Source of the DNA: Symsagittifera roscoffensis
Taxonomy: Eukaryota; Xenacoelomorpha; Acoela; Convolutidae
Assembly (NCBI RefSeq): GCF_963678635.1
Contig: NC_087063.1
Coordinates: forward strand, 63,161,290 to 63,225,289
Length of the DNA: 64,000 nucleotides
Direction of reading: 5' to 3'
Notes under the pieces: generated by a model
Databases searched by the model: none
What the model saw: only the letters and a program-made list of their open reading frames with translations
What the model was told of the DNA's origin: nothing
In this document: positions 1-11,700 of the stretch, one piece after another
Layout of the letters: the number at the start of each line of letters is the position of its first letter
How positions within the stretch are numbered: position 1 is the stretch's first letter
Translations under genes and position numbers: made by a program

Positions 1-1924
1 AATGGGGCTTGACTGACACCGGAGGTTTACTTGGAGGGTTCCACAAAAATCGCAAAGCCAAATGTTTTCGCCGGGTAAAAAACTCCGATTGCGGTCTTAT
101 TTAATTTAAAAAAAAGTTAGTTGAACCGGTTAACCTGCCTCATGGGGAAAATTAGAGTTTCATAAAGAAAAAATTTTGCACTGAGTGTTCCTTAAAATTT
201 GGACCTTCCTAAACGATAATTTCTGAAAAAAAAATTTTCCCGACACTATCGACCAAAAATCAGTCAAAAAGGTGATCAAAAACTTCGACACTTGGTACCC
301 AAATAATTCCGATCAATTTGTCAGTCTTTGAGAAAACATCAAAATTCGTTTGCTAAATTGGCCTTTCCTCAATACCTTTATAGGTTCTCAGAAACTTTTT
401 TTCGCAATTCTTGCTGAGAGCGCTTTAAAAAGCTTGAGATGAGCGCAGAAGACCTGTACAATACTGGAATAATGCAAAAAAAAACTGGACCAAAATTTGT
501 AAAGAAACAAAAACTTGGCCAAAAAAAGATCGGATTCGAAACCTCCGTTTTCTTCTTTTTCGATCTTTAAGTTTCTATCTCTTTCCATTGAGCTAAGTGA
601 AAAGTTTCTTGAAAACTGCTCCCTTTTAATTTGGCTCGTTATGCTAGCAATCTTCTAGCGCAAAAAAAGTTATCGCTTTGCCTCTAAAATCTGAAAAGTT
701 TTTTCCTCAAAACATAAGGACGAAATTCAGAAAAAAAAACGAGAGTCTCTTTCCGCGCGGTTTCTTTTGATAGGGGGTCAACAATTTGGTCAAAAATTGG
801 TAATTTTTGACAAAAATAGGGTGTTTTTTGGGTCTAAATGGGAGATAGGTAATATAAAATAAGAATTAAAACCTATTAGTAGTCGTAAATCAAATTTATT
901 TTACCCTCTTTTACACCAAAATATTCGGCCAGACAATACACAGTGACGGAGCGTACAAAAAGCACCTATTGACGACTGGCTGACGTCAGCTACCTTATTT
1001 CTACCAGTCTTGACCTAGCCAGTTATTTTTCTGGTCTGTTAACGGTTAAGTATTAAAGTTTCAATTTCAAGCCATCAGTCAAACGGCTTTTTATCAGTTT
1101 ACATGCGAAATAACCACATAGCTGGGTCTCAGATTCCCAGACAACGTGATTACCTTTAAAAATACAGCTAGAACACCATAAGTTGATAGGTTTTTAGTGA
1201 CACTTAAAAACTAATTTCATTAGAGATAGATTATAGATTAAATCTTTCCTCGACTCTAGATCCTTATGCTCTGAAATTTTGATTAAAATTGGAGTAAATT
1301 AAAAAAGTGTAGTGAATTACAGCAGCTCAAAAATTCAGTTAAGGTTCTCTAACAGTCTCTGGGCACCGGGCCTCTAAGTCCGCACTCTCCCGGAGAAAAA
1401 GTCGTTCTCTCTCTTTATTCGTGGATCGGGGGGTTTCGTATCTGTCCCGAATGTCCCAAAGGACCTTCCGCCTATACGATCTTCTTTCGATAAACACCTT
1501 ATCGTGCCTTCATGTCAGAATAAAAGGCTTCACTTTCTCCTCTTTTTTCCGAAAAAATTCTGACCAGTTTTTGTCTTAAGATCCGGTTGTTGTCCGGTTG
1601 TTGTTTTTTTTGTCTATTTTCAGTCAAAATGGCCGTTTTACGTATTTCTCAGAAATGTTCTATTTCAAATCGAAATACTGAAAACTTTAAATTCTAGAAA
1701 ATTCTGAGCCTCCTCCTTATCACAATTCCGGTACTAAAGCCTTTAATGTTCTCTCTGTCATGCATCGGCAGGTTCGACTGTGCCAGTTCGGGGGAATGGC
1801 ACAAAACTTACCATCTTACCATCTGAGACTCTGAAACCTATACTTGTGAAATCAATTCCCTATGTTGAAATAAAGGGTGATGACTGGAGAATCTATAGCC
1901 TACATTAAAATATGGGAGACCTCA
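1..1924 (-). mobile_element. 3' LTR of a deletion-derived LTR retroelement, cut by the window start
   Basis: Read on the minus strand, a G-run (AATCGTCGGGGG) is followed at once by TGAGGTCTCC at 1924, which looks like a polypurine tract next to the 5' end of an LTR. The same arrangement occurs at 13999, where 18 G are followed by TGATGGCCCG, and both continue with similar sequence (AGGCTATAGA, then GTCATCACCC, then AGGTTTCAGA). The segment is repeated at 17857-19780 with no difference that I noticed. Beyond coordinate 1 the LTR must continue, because the second copy runs on without a break to about 17136. The small ORF at 388-588 occurs in both copies but has no recognisable domain, and I treat it as chance. 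LTR identity is inferred; the shared junctions are seen. Confidence 0.6.
979..990. promoter_or_regulatory. CRE-like palindrome in LTR U3
   Basis: GCTGACGTCAGC is a perfect 12-nt palindrome containing TGACGTCA, the full cAMP-response element bound by ATF/CREB-type bZIP factors. It lies inside the presumed U3, about 110-130 bp upstream (minus strand) of an AT-rich TATA-like stretch near 850-870. The same site is at 18835-18846. Promoter function is inferred. Confidence 0.4.
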
Positions 1925-2670
1925 CCCCCGACGATTTGAATCCAACATAAACTACTGAGGACTGCTTGCAGTTTGAAGTTCGTCTCCTAAATTGAACCAG
2001 AAAAACTCTGAGGTAGCTCTCTCTTGCAAGATTCTTGCTTGCTTACTTTCTTGCTTCAGATCAATTGATAATCTCGTGATAGCGAGGCTCCAGTTGATTC
2101 AACGTTTCTTGCATTTCACGAACGGAACAGCATGGTTTGGAGTCGCCCTGCTGGTGTGGGCTTTTCGCCCTCCATCGCTATCTCAGCTTCTTTTGCTTCC
2201 TAAAGTCCCTACAATGACTAAAAGATCCTTGCACACTTGATTCGTTTGCTCCATATCTTGAAGTGATCCAAGACACTTCATGGCGACAGTGCACAAGTTT
2301 AACAGAACAAAAAACTTTTATTTCAAAAAAATTATAAAATATAGGCTTAACTAAAACTAGTCACCGGGACTCCCCAGTGACAAAACGGATCTTTGTTCAA
2401 GCTCAAGTCGTTGGACTAAAAAAGTGAGTGGAGTATCGTAAAGCACTCACTAGACTAGACCCAAACGTATGACGAGACCCAAAACCACAATAAACAACAA
2501 AATAAAATTTTACATCCACTAGTTGACAGCGATTCTTCGTTTAGATATCAAAATACACCTTTAGTTTCATCGAATTACTGCTGGATTCAAAAATCAGGCA
2601 TTTTGAAAAGTGACAACGATGGTTTATTTAAAATTGAACGAAAAACAGTCCAAATGAATAACGTAAAGAA
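1925..2670 (-). mobile_element. Internal remnant, leader and R/U5-like end of the deleted LTR element
   Basis: On the minus strand this starts with an LTR end carrying AATAAA (reverse complement at 2623-2628), then a segment containing CGCTGTCA that recurs at the same place in the gag element (near 17120). A short leader follows, and about 600 bp later comes the G-rich tract bordering the LTR at 1924. No gag or pol is left, so this is a large internal deletion derivative. The + ORF at 1992-2240 exists in both copies but shows no domain. Identity with 19781-20526 ends abruptly at 2670, inside the LTR-like sequence, where a different repeat begins. Confidence 0.5.
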
Positions 2671-2689
2671 GCGTTAAGAACGTTAAGTC

Positions 2690-4430
2690 TGCATAGTTTA
2701 GACAAAAATGTATACATATATCAAAAAGTTGGCTGTCTTTGAACTTTGTTCAAACACAGTTTCTTTTCAAGTATTGGTAAATCAAGCGAAGAAGTGTTAA
2801 ATCAGATTAGTCGAGTGTACTATTTTACGATGAAAAGGAGCCGAAAAGATGCCTAGTAAGGCAGAGAAACGACTAATTTGGAAAAAATTCAAAAGACAAA
2901 ATTTATGTTCTAACCAGAAACCTGCTTCCACACAATTCTTGTTTCACTTTTTCTGGATAGAATTAAGAAGGTCAAAATATGATTCCGATTTATTCAAGAT
3001 TTTTGATGGCTGGTTTTTTGAATGTCAATGTTCTGTGCATAGTGATTATGAAGGATTTGTGATAAAATATTCAAATGTTTTTAAGTGTGCTCTTAACAAT
3101 TTACACTGATAAATCTTTTGAAAACTAAGCTTTGCTTCAAAAACATGTAATTCAAAAGAAAAGAAAACAAATTTTAAGCAAATAGGAAAACTGACAAACG
3201 TTAAAAAAAAAACAAAAAAAAATTCAATTTGAATCAAAACTTGAGTTAATTTTGATTGTCACTTTCTTCTTCAACTGAGTTCCTTTAGAGTTCCTTGCCT
3301 TTTTCTTCTTCATGTGCCGAACCATGTTTTCCTCTCAACAGAGATAATTCATCCTGTAGAATCATAGAATTGTCTTTCTTGTACCTCCTATCACAATTTG
3401 TTTCAATTTTTTGCCAATCATGACGGAAATTCTTAGGGGACTGAAACTTCTACTCGGATCTCTGTAAGAGATGTCAGTTTCATCCATTTCTTCAAAAATA
3501 GTCACTTGTAGTGAAGATTCACTTGTAAGCAAGTGAAGTTGTGTCCATATCCCAGATCCACAATTTCATCAAATTGTTTTTCCTTTGAATTATATGAAAA
3601 TCCGTACTTTTTTCTCGAGTGTGACTTAACATAGCTACTTTTTTTCCAACTTCTCTAATTCTTTTTCTTTCGAGTTCTCACCATTCTGAAAGATCTGGGA
3701 TAATTTGCTCACTAGGTTGAGAGATTTTATTCAATTTGAGATTATTGACAGTTTCGGCACCAATTTAAAACTGGATGCAGTAGCTTGCTCGTTCTATTAT
3801 GATTGGCTTCAACTTTTGGAAAAGATTACCGTTTCTTTTGAAAATTTTATACATACTGGTGGATTGAACTGAACTGTAGTAGATTTCCAAATAAAATGAC
3901 TTTTTTGTCCATTCAACTATATCTTATTACCAGCGTAAAATAGTCTTTGGTTACATTTTCTATAAAACGGAGCAAAAATCTGATTTCATTCAAAAAGTAT
4001 ACAAAATTTTTGTCATTTGATTGAAAAAGACGAAATTTGTCTCATCAATTTGGTTGATTTTTTTCTGAGGTTTTGTAGAATAAGCGCTTTCTTGTTGGAC
4101 TGGATTGAAAAAATTCAACAAAATATGGGATGTTTAATATGAAAATTCCATATGTCGAAAATGCGTAGGCGGTACTTCTACTATGAAAATCCACAGTTCT
4201 CTGATCAAACCATTCTTCCAGATGTCTGCTGCTATGTGTCAAAGTCTTCCCAGATTTTTTTCAGATTATTGTAAAAAAATTGCTATTTTTTTCCGTTTCC
4301 TTTGACTTTTACAAAAAAAAACATAGTAACCCATGATGATTGTGTCTCTGCCCACAACTCTTTGTGTTCTTTGGAGAATTGTAATTTCCATTTGGTTTTA
4401 ATAGGAGCATCTATCAGCCAAACTCTGCAC
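2690..4430. repeat. Tandem repeat unit 1 of 3
   Basis: The unit begins near GTATACATATATCAA and contains GATGCCTAGTA (2849), an AT-rich centre, and a segment near 4190-4430 with TTTTTTCAGATTATTG and CACAACTCTTTGTG. All of these recur in the same order in unit 2, about 1,735 bp downstream. The + ORF at 2849-3109 is broken in unit 2. Between 3250 and 3560 the minus strand resembles a protein also seen in unit 2 (see 5075-5263). The repeat family is not recognised. Confidence 0.75.
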
Positions 4431-6660
4431 AGATTAGACAAATATGTATACATATATCAAGAAATTAACTGTCACTGAAATTTGATCAAACACAGTTTCT
4501 ATTCAAGTTTTGTTACATCAAGCGGAGAAGTATTCAATCAGCTTAGTCGATTGTACTAAATTACGTTGAAAAGGAGCCGAAAAGATGCCTAGTATGGCAG
4601 AGAAACGACTAACTTGGAAAAAAATCAAAAGACAAAATTTATGTTCTAACCACAAACTGGCTTCCACACAACTCTTGTTTCATCGTTTCTGAATAAAATT
4701 TCGAAGGTCAAAATATGACTCCGATTTATTCAAGATTTTTGATGGCTGGTTTATTGAATGTCAATGTTGTGTGCATAGTGATTATGAAGGCTTTGTGATA
4801 AAATATTCAAAAGTTTTTAAGTGTGCTCTTAACAATTTACACTGATACATCTTTAAAACTAAGTTTTGCTTCAAAAACATTTATTTCAAATGAAAAGAAA
4901 ATAAATTTTAAACGAGTAGGAAACCTGACAAAAGTTAAAAAAACAAAAAAACTTCTATTTGAAACTAAATTTGAGTTAATTTTCCGTGTAAATTTCTTCT
5001 TCAAGTGAGTTCCTTTAGAGTTCCTTGTCATTTTCTTCTTCATGCGCCGAACCATGTTTTCCTCTCAACAGAGATCATTTATTTTGTTGAATCTTAAAAT
5101 TGTCTCTTTTGTACCTCCTATCACAAATTGTTTCAATTTCTCGCCAATCACGAAGGAAATTTTTTAGGGGACTGAAACTTTTATTCGGATCTCTGTAAAA
5201 GATGTCAGTTTCATCCATTTCCTCAAAAATTGTCACTTGTAGTGAAGATTCACTTGTAAGCAAATGAAAATGTGTCCATATCCCAGATCCACAAGTTCAT
5301 CAAACTATTTTTCCTTTGAATTATATGAAAACCCGTACTTTTTTCTCGAGGGTGACTTAGACATAACTACTTTTTTTCTAAATTCTCTTCTCTAATTCTG
5401 TTGGTCTCGAGTTCTCCCGCTTCTGAAAGATCTGTGATTATTTGCCCGTTCTACTATGATTGGTTTCATCTTTTGGAATATATTTCCGTTTCTTTTGAAA
5501 ATATTATTCATACTGGTGGATTGAACTGAACTGTAGTAGATTTCCAAATAAAATGATTTTTTTTGTCCTTTCAGATGTATATTATTACCAGCGTAAAAAA
5601 GGTTTTGATTACATTTTCTATAAAATGGAGGAAAAATCTGAACTCATTCAAAAAGTATACAACACTTTTGTCATTTGAATGAAAAAGACAAAATTTTCCT
5701 CATCAATTTGGTTGATTTTTTTCTGAGGTTTTGTAGAATAAGCGCTTTCTTGTTGGACTGGATCGAAGTTTTATAGAAAACAATAGAAAGTTGAAAACTA
5801 CTCCTTTTCATCACAACCTTGTTTGGTTGAGTATCTTTATTGAAGAAAAAACAATTAATTAAATAAAAAACCTACTTTTTTCATCAATCTCATCACCTCT
5901 GACTTTTTTGAGGGATTCTGATTGGTTAGATTTTAATGGATTTTTCTAGGTTTTGGAAGGTTCACAAATTTCTAAAAAGCAATGTGTTAGGTCTTAATGA
6001 AAAATTCTAGGACTAAATGTGTTGATAATAAGAAGATTCTAGAAGTTAATGGGTAATGACCTCAGTTTCTCTGATGGAAACATTGTACAAATTTCACTGT
6101 TCTATAAAAACAAAGTGTAGGGAAGTAACTTTGTGTGGTGGAATTTCTTTTATATCGCCTAAATAGTTCAAAAAGACCTTCTTAGCTCTGCCGATAATCG
6201 TGTCAGACTCTCGGATCAGCTTTCTCAAACAATTTTTCCTACGATAGTTGAAAAGTTGTTATAAGAATCTTTTTTTTTCCAGCGTAAACACTTTCTAAAA
6301 AAAACTATGTAGATTTTAAAACGTGCGCAAAGACCTTCTCAAGATGTGGAAAAATATCATTTATGTGTTGACATCACAAAGATAGATTTGTTGGGTTTTT
6401 AAACTGTCTCTGAGAGTTTAATTCTCTGATGAAACCATTCCTCCAGATGGCTGCTGCTTTGTGTTTAGGTCTTCCCGGATTTTTTTCAGATTATTGTAAA
6501 AAATTTCTATTTTTTTCCGTTTCCTTTGACTTTTACAAAAAAAAAACATAGAAACCCATGATTATCGTATCTCTACCCACAACTCTTTGTGTTCTTTGGA
6601 GAATTATAAGTTCCATTTGGTTTTAATATGAGCATCTCTCAGACAAACTCTGCACAGATT
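4431..6660. repeat. Tandem repeat unit 2 of 3, with unrelated sequence at about 5767-6425
   Basis: Unit 2 follows unit 1 closely from the GTATACATATATCAA start, with GATGCCTAGTA at 4584. After TGTTGGACTGGAT near 5762 the two diverge: unit 2 carries about 660 bp with no counterpart, while unit 1 carries a different segment of about 100 bp (4100-4200). They rejoin near 6425 at TCTCTGATGAAACC. The extra segment has no ORF of note. This is a local duplication followed by insertion or replacement. Confidence 0.7.
5075..5263 (-). pseudogene. Unrecognised protein fragment, also present in unit 1 (3350-3560)
   Basis: The minus-strand frame reads SLQVTIFEEMDETDIFYRDP and continues for about 60 residues. 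The corresponding frame of unit 1 (about 3560-3350) gives almost the same protein (MDETDISYRDP), but with stops and frame changes further on. Amino-acid similarity kept while the DNA differs suggests an old coding sequence, perhaps from a transposon. I recognise no family. The flanking Lys-rich stretch (3240-3340, 4980-5060) may be its C-terminal tail. Confidence 0.35.
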
Positions 6661-6950
6661 AGACAAACGTGTATACATATATCAAGAAATTGACTGTCTT
6701 TAAAATTTGATCAAACACAGTTTCTATTCAAGTTTTGTTACATCAAGCGAAGAAGTATTCAATCAGCTTAGTCGAGTGTACTAACTTACGATGAAAAGGA
6801 GCTGAAAAGATGCCTAGTATGGCAGAGAAACAACTACTCTGGTAAAAACAGACAAAATTTGTGTTCTAATCACAAACTGGCTCCACGCAACTCTTGTTTC
6901 GCCGTTTCTGGATGAAATTTCGAAGGTTAAAATATGATTTTGCTAGATGT
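6661..6950. repeat. Tandem repeat unit 3 of 3, truncated
   Basis: It starts with the same GTATACATATATCAA block and has GATGCCTAGTA at 6810, but ends after roughly 290 bp near GAAATTTCGAAGG. The next 300 bp (6950-7255) are AT-rich with no feature that I can support. Confidence 0.65.
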
Positions 6951-7254
6951 GGAATTTGAATTGATTTTCTAAACAAGTATGCAAAGTTATCATCAATTTG
7001 TTGACTTATTGCTAAAAAAACTTTCTTATTGATGATTTGGACCGGTATTTCCTATGTAAATACATTGGTTTTTTGTTGTTTTGATCAGCAGCAGACCACG
7101 TGCAAAAATTGGTTTTCTTATTAAAATTTTTTCAACAAACAATTCGTAAATTAAAAACAATAATAAGACAAGAAAAACTAATGATTTTTAATGACAAGTT
7201 GCTGAAGCTTTTCATTTTTTTCTACAAAAAACACAAACTGTTAAAATTTTTTGA

Positions 7255-7945
7255 CAAGTTGCGATTAGCGTTTCATTTTTTGACGAAATGTGAAAAAGGT
7301 TTCTTTTTGTTGACAAGATGCAAAAAAAAATCATTTTTTTGTGACAAAATGCGAAATGTGTCCCCATTTTTTGCAAGATGCGCTAAGTTGTTCACTTTTT
7401 TCGACAAAATGTGAAAAATGTTTCACTTTTTTGACAAGATGCGAAAAGCGTTTCACTTTTTTCGACAAAATAAGAAAAAAATTTTCAATTTTTTTGAAAA
7501 TTTGCAAAAAAAGTTTCATTTTTTGTGACAAGATGCGAAAGAGTCTCCATTTTTTTGACAAGATGCGCTAAGTTGTTCACTTTTTTCTACAAAATAAGAA
7601 AAATGTTTCACTTTTTTGACAAGATGCGAAAAGCGTTTCACTTTTTTTGACAAAATAAGAAAAAAATTTCTAATTTTTTTGACAATAAGCAAACAAAAGT
7701 TTCATTTTTTGTGACAAGATGCGAAAAGAATCTCAATTTTTTTGACAAGACGCGCTAAATGTTTCGCTTTTTTTGACAAAATGCGAAAAGTGTTTCACTT
7801 TTGTTCTACAAAAGGCAAAAAAAAAGTTTCAAATTTCATAGACAAAAGAGTAAAAAGTTTTCCTTTTTTTCTACAAAAAATGAAAAGTGTTCGAGTTTTT
7901 TCGACAAGGAGCAAAAAACCGTCAGGTTTTTTCTACAATTTTTCT
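7255..7945. repeat. 31-bp minisatellite with a 185-bp higher-order repeat
   Basis: About 22 degenerate units of roughly 31 bp follow the pattern TTTCACTTTTTTGACAAGAT then GCGAAAAGTG. Blocks of six units form a higher-order repeat: CGCTAAGTTG occurs at 7381 and again at 7566 (185 bp apart), and its variant CGCTAAATG at 7753. Long ORFs appear on both strands (7331-7561 minus, 7341-7571 plus, 7742-8032 plus). They are a by-product of the period, since three units make 93 bp with few stops, and are not called as genes. Confidence 0.9.
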
Positions 7946-7971
7946 ATTGTTTCTTTCTTTTTCATTATGAT

Positions 7972-8494
7972 GGGGTTTTTGGCTGATCCCATCTCCTCCT
8001 CCCGAAGAAAGAGGAAACCGTTGACTGGTTGAGCCACATATCTAGGGTCCGGAATCTCGGGGTAGGTCATTGCCACGTGCTCAGCCACTTCTTCCATAAT
8101 TTGCATTTCTCCAATTGGTTCTCTGTCATGGATACTTTCGTCATTTATTGTTCTTTAAAAACCCTTTGCATTGGGATGTCCAATCGTAAGACTTGCATTG
8201 GGATGTCCAATCGTGTCAGGAAAACTCCAGAGACTGCTTTTCGCACTTGAATATGTTCTAGATCAGGTCAAAGTACATAAAAAACTTCGAAAAAAAATTA
8301 TGAAACAGAGTCAACATCTATTTCATCATAGGATAATCAAATGGAATTTGTTCTTCTTGTTAAGTAACGCGAGGAATTTCAAGTATTTTTGATAGATTTT
8401 TTATAAGGATTTAAGTTCTTTTTGTAAATCATGAGCTGTTCACTTTTAGAAAATGTTGGATTCTGATTGGTTGATTTTCAACAAATAGTTTTAC
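7972..8494. repeat. Repeat module, copy 1
   Basis: This 520-bp block matches 10293-10815 with few differences. It begins near GGCTGATCCCATCTCC, includes GCATTGGGATGTCCAATCGT twice in tandem (8167 and 8196), and ends at CAAATAGTTTTACT. The other copy has only one of these tandem motifs. It carries no recognisable domain. On the minus strand near its start there is a short open frame including EIPDPRYVAQPV, shared by both copies. Confidence 0.8.
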
Positions 8495-8732
8495 TAAAAG
8501 ACTACTCAATTCTGATTGGTTGATTTTCTCGAAGCATTAGTAAATAAAACTTGTATCATTCTGATTTTCTTTTACGTGAAAAGCAATCGCTCTATCCGTT
8601 AATTAACGACTTGAACTTTCAATAATTTTGAACAGTTCACAGAAAGTGTAAATAATGTAATTTTTTGGGACTTTTCAATTCTGCCAAATTTATAAGTGCC
8701 ACGTAATTTGCTATATTTCCCACTTTTTTCAG
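8495..8732 (+). other. Upstream flank of the polymerase relic with a likely splice acceptor
   Basis: The stretch is AT-rich and repeats TTCTGATTGGTTGATTTTC (8459 and 8509). It ends with a pyrimidine-rich tract, TTTCCCACTTTTTTCAG, just before the zinc-finger-like coding sequence at 8733. That is a textbook 3' splice site, so the polymerase gene was probably spliced. No promoter is evident. Confidence 0.45.
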
Positions 8733-11700
8733 ATGCCGGCACTCAACAAAATACAAAATTGAAATGTGAGGACTGTGGTAAAGAGTACCGCAGAGCCAAT
8801 GCGGATCAACTTCGAAGAGTTGCGTGCGAGGAGTTTTTTCTTGTCCAGAATGTGATTAATGTACTTCCCACCAGCAAGAAATGAATGAATTTCCATACGA
8901 GCAAAAAGCAAGTAAAGTCAACAATATGTGCATCGTGTGCGAAAAAAATTTCCAAGCTATTACTCACTTCAACAACATCGCATGAAAGATCAGGTATTGA
9001 AAGCGAGGACAACGAGTGATTCTGCAGCTGACTTGACTAAAATCTTGGAAAAAGAAGAGGATAGTGATCAGCTAAGAGATGAGTTGAATGCCTGTCAACA
9101 CATCTTAACGGATACTGAGATGGAAATTAGACGCCAAAAGGTGTTCAATTTTCAACTTTCAAAATTAAATTCCAATCTAGATAATGAAAAACTGGATCAC
9201 GTCTTTGAAAAACTTGATTGTGCAGCAAAAATCAACATTGCCCTGGCATTGGTGTTACGTAATATAGAAATCGGCGAATATCTTTCTTTCTACGCCCATG
9301 AAATTAATACATTCTTTCATAAGTCTATGCTGCTTCATATTTAAGCAGACTTGACGACTATACAGAACAAAGTCAATAAATAAGATATCATTGAAATTTG
9401 TACACAAGAGAGACAAAATATGAAATGGCAGTTCAAACTGGTCACTAATGTGACAATTATTGGAACATTCAGTCTTACTGAAAAACGTACCCATTGGGTG
9501 TCAAGATTCAGTGAGTCCCAACTACTTCTGAGAAATCATCAAGTAAACTGTTTGATTTCGGATCAAAACACAATACAGCAAAACAATGACAATTTGTGTT
9601 TGTTTCGAGTGCTTGCAGTTCATTTGCATGGAATAATTAGTCTTGAATCAATCGCCTCCAAGATCTTTAAAAACTGTTCGTGGTTTTGATAGTTTCGTGG
9701 AGTCTTGATAAATAATCTGCAATAGTTGGAGATGTAAAAGAGAAAAACATCTCTATCTACAATATCGACATTGAAGATGGAGACTTCGTGGTTGAATTAT
9801 TTCGGACAAGTATCGGTAAAAACGAGAACAGTAAAACTTCTACGACACAACAATCACATTTTTCACGTCAATAACATCGACAATTTCTTCAAATGCTCTC
9901 GATACCCAACTTGCGATACCTTTTTGAAAATGACACTTTTTTTCCAAAAATGTATGCACTCTACGAAAGACGTTGTTTAAAAAACTGGACGGGTTCAATT
10001 TTAGTATTTCAAAGATCGAACCTTAATCAAAAATGTTGCCATTTTTGACCTTGAATCAACTTGCGTGCCACCCGAAGTAGTGAAACTAACTGAATTATTA
10101 AATTAGATCGGTAAGCATGAACGCATAACAGTGTCCACTTCAGCCCATTTAATTGACCAACCCATATTTTTGTGTGCCAAAGATCCACAATCCCCCATTA
10201 TTGACTTTGTGGTAAACTTGAGGTTGTTGGCGGAGAAAACAACGGCGAAATGCGATCACATTTTCTGAGAATCCATCATCTTTATCTATTGTGATAGGGT
10301 TTTCGGCTGATCCCATCTCCTCCTCCCGAAGAAAGAGGAAACCGTTGACTGGTTGAGCCACATATCTAGGGTCCGGAATCTCGGGGTAGTTCATTCCCAC
10401 GTGCTCAGCCATTTCTTCCATAATTTGCATTTCTCCAATTGGTTTTCTGTCATGGATACTTTCGTCATTTAGTGTTCTTTAAAAACCCTTTGCATCCACC
10501 ATGTGCCAGACTTGCATTGGGATGTCCAATCGTGTCAGGAAAACTCCAGAGACTGCTTTTCGCACTTGAATTTGTACTAGATTAGGTCAAAGTACATAAA
10601 AAACGTCGAAAAAAATTATGAAACAGAGTCAACATCTATTTCATCATAGGATAATCAAATGGAATTTGTTCTTCTTGTTAAGTAACGCGAGGAATTTCAA
10701 GTGTTTTTGATAGATTTTTTTATAAGGATTTAAGTTCTTTTTGTAAATCATGAGCTGTTCACTTTTAGAAAATGTTGGATTCTGATTGGTTGATTTTCAA
10801 CAAATAGTTTTACTGGAAAACGAAAATAACATCAAAAACGGAGGACACACACTTTTCAGCGCCGTTAATGAACAAGTCAGTTTCAAAAAGCGGAAGAAAG
10901 AGTGTACGAAGATGAATGCATCGAGGATGAGGATGAAACAGACGGATCCACTCACTTTCTCGGGATTCAAAAAAATTAATTGATTGATTTAATGCATCAT
11001 CTAGGGAGATACAACAATTCTCTACCAGTATTTGGATTCAACAGTGGCCAGTATGATAAAAACCTCATTAAATCATACCTCATTCCCTACCCAATCAACG
11101 AAAAAGAAAATGAACTTTCATTTATCAAGAAAGAAAACGACTTTGTTTTCTTCAAATTTTGAGATGTGCAGCTTCTGGACATTATGAAGTTTTTGGGTAG
11201 AGCTACTACTTTAGACTTTTTTCTAAAAGCTTACAAAGCCAGTGAGATGAAAGGATACTTTCAATGCTAGTAGTTTGATACTCCCAACAAGCTTATATGC
11301 TCGTATGATGACTTCTACCAAGCTCGTAGGATGACTTCTACCACAAACTGAAGAATAGCAACCCTCTCGATAAAGAGTTTGATGATGGCATAACTGAAGA
11401 GCAAGCCATGAAAAAAACTCGGGCTCAAAAACAAACCAACTACAGAATTGGAACACTACAATTACTTGAAACCCATCTGGAAACAGGAACAGTTATGTCA
11501 ACATTTCGCGTTTTGCTACAATGGTATAACAACAAAGATGTTGTTTCTACCTTCAAATCTATGCAGAAATTGATTGAATTTTTCCATGACAAAGAGATAG
11601 ACATGTTAAAACTCGGCTGAACACTACCGAAAGTCAACCGACAATAAGTTTTATCCATTCTTTTCGAGTGATAGTGTCTTGCCAGAAAAAAATACGGGAA

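Noticed and set aside
388-2240. ORFs 388-588 and 1992-2240, present identically in both copies
   Set aside because: Identity reflects the duplication, not selection. No domain, and they lie in LTR or leader sequence.
7331-8032. Long ORFs on both strands (76-104 codons, Phe/Lys-rich)
   Set aside because: They come from the 31-bp tandem repeat; frames on both strands stay open because three units equal 93 bp. There is no domain and no conserved start.
10149-10430. 93-codon minus ORF containing PEIPDPRYVAQPV
   Set aside because: It spans the junction between polymerase sequence (plus strand) and the inserted module, so half of it is antisense of the polymerase.
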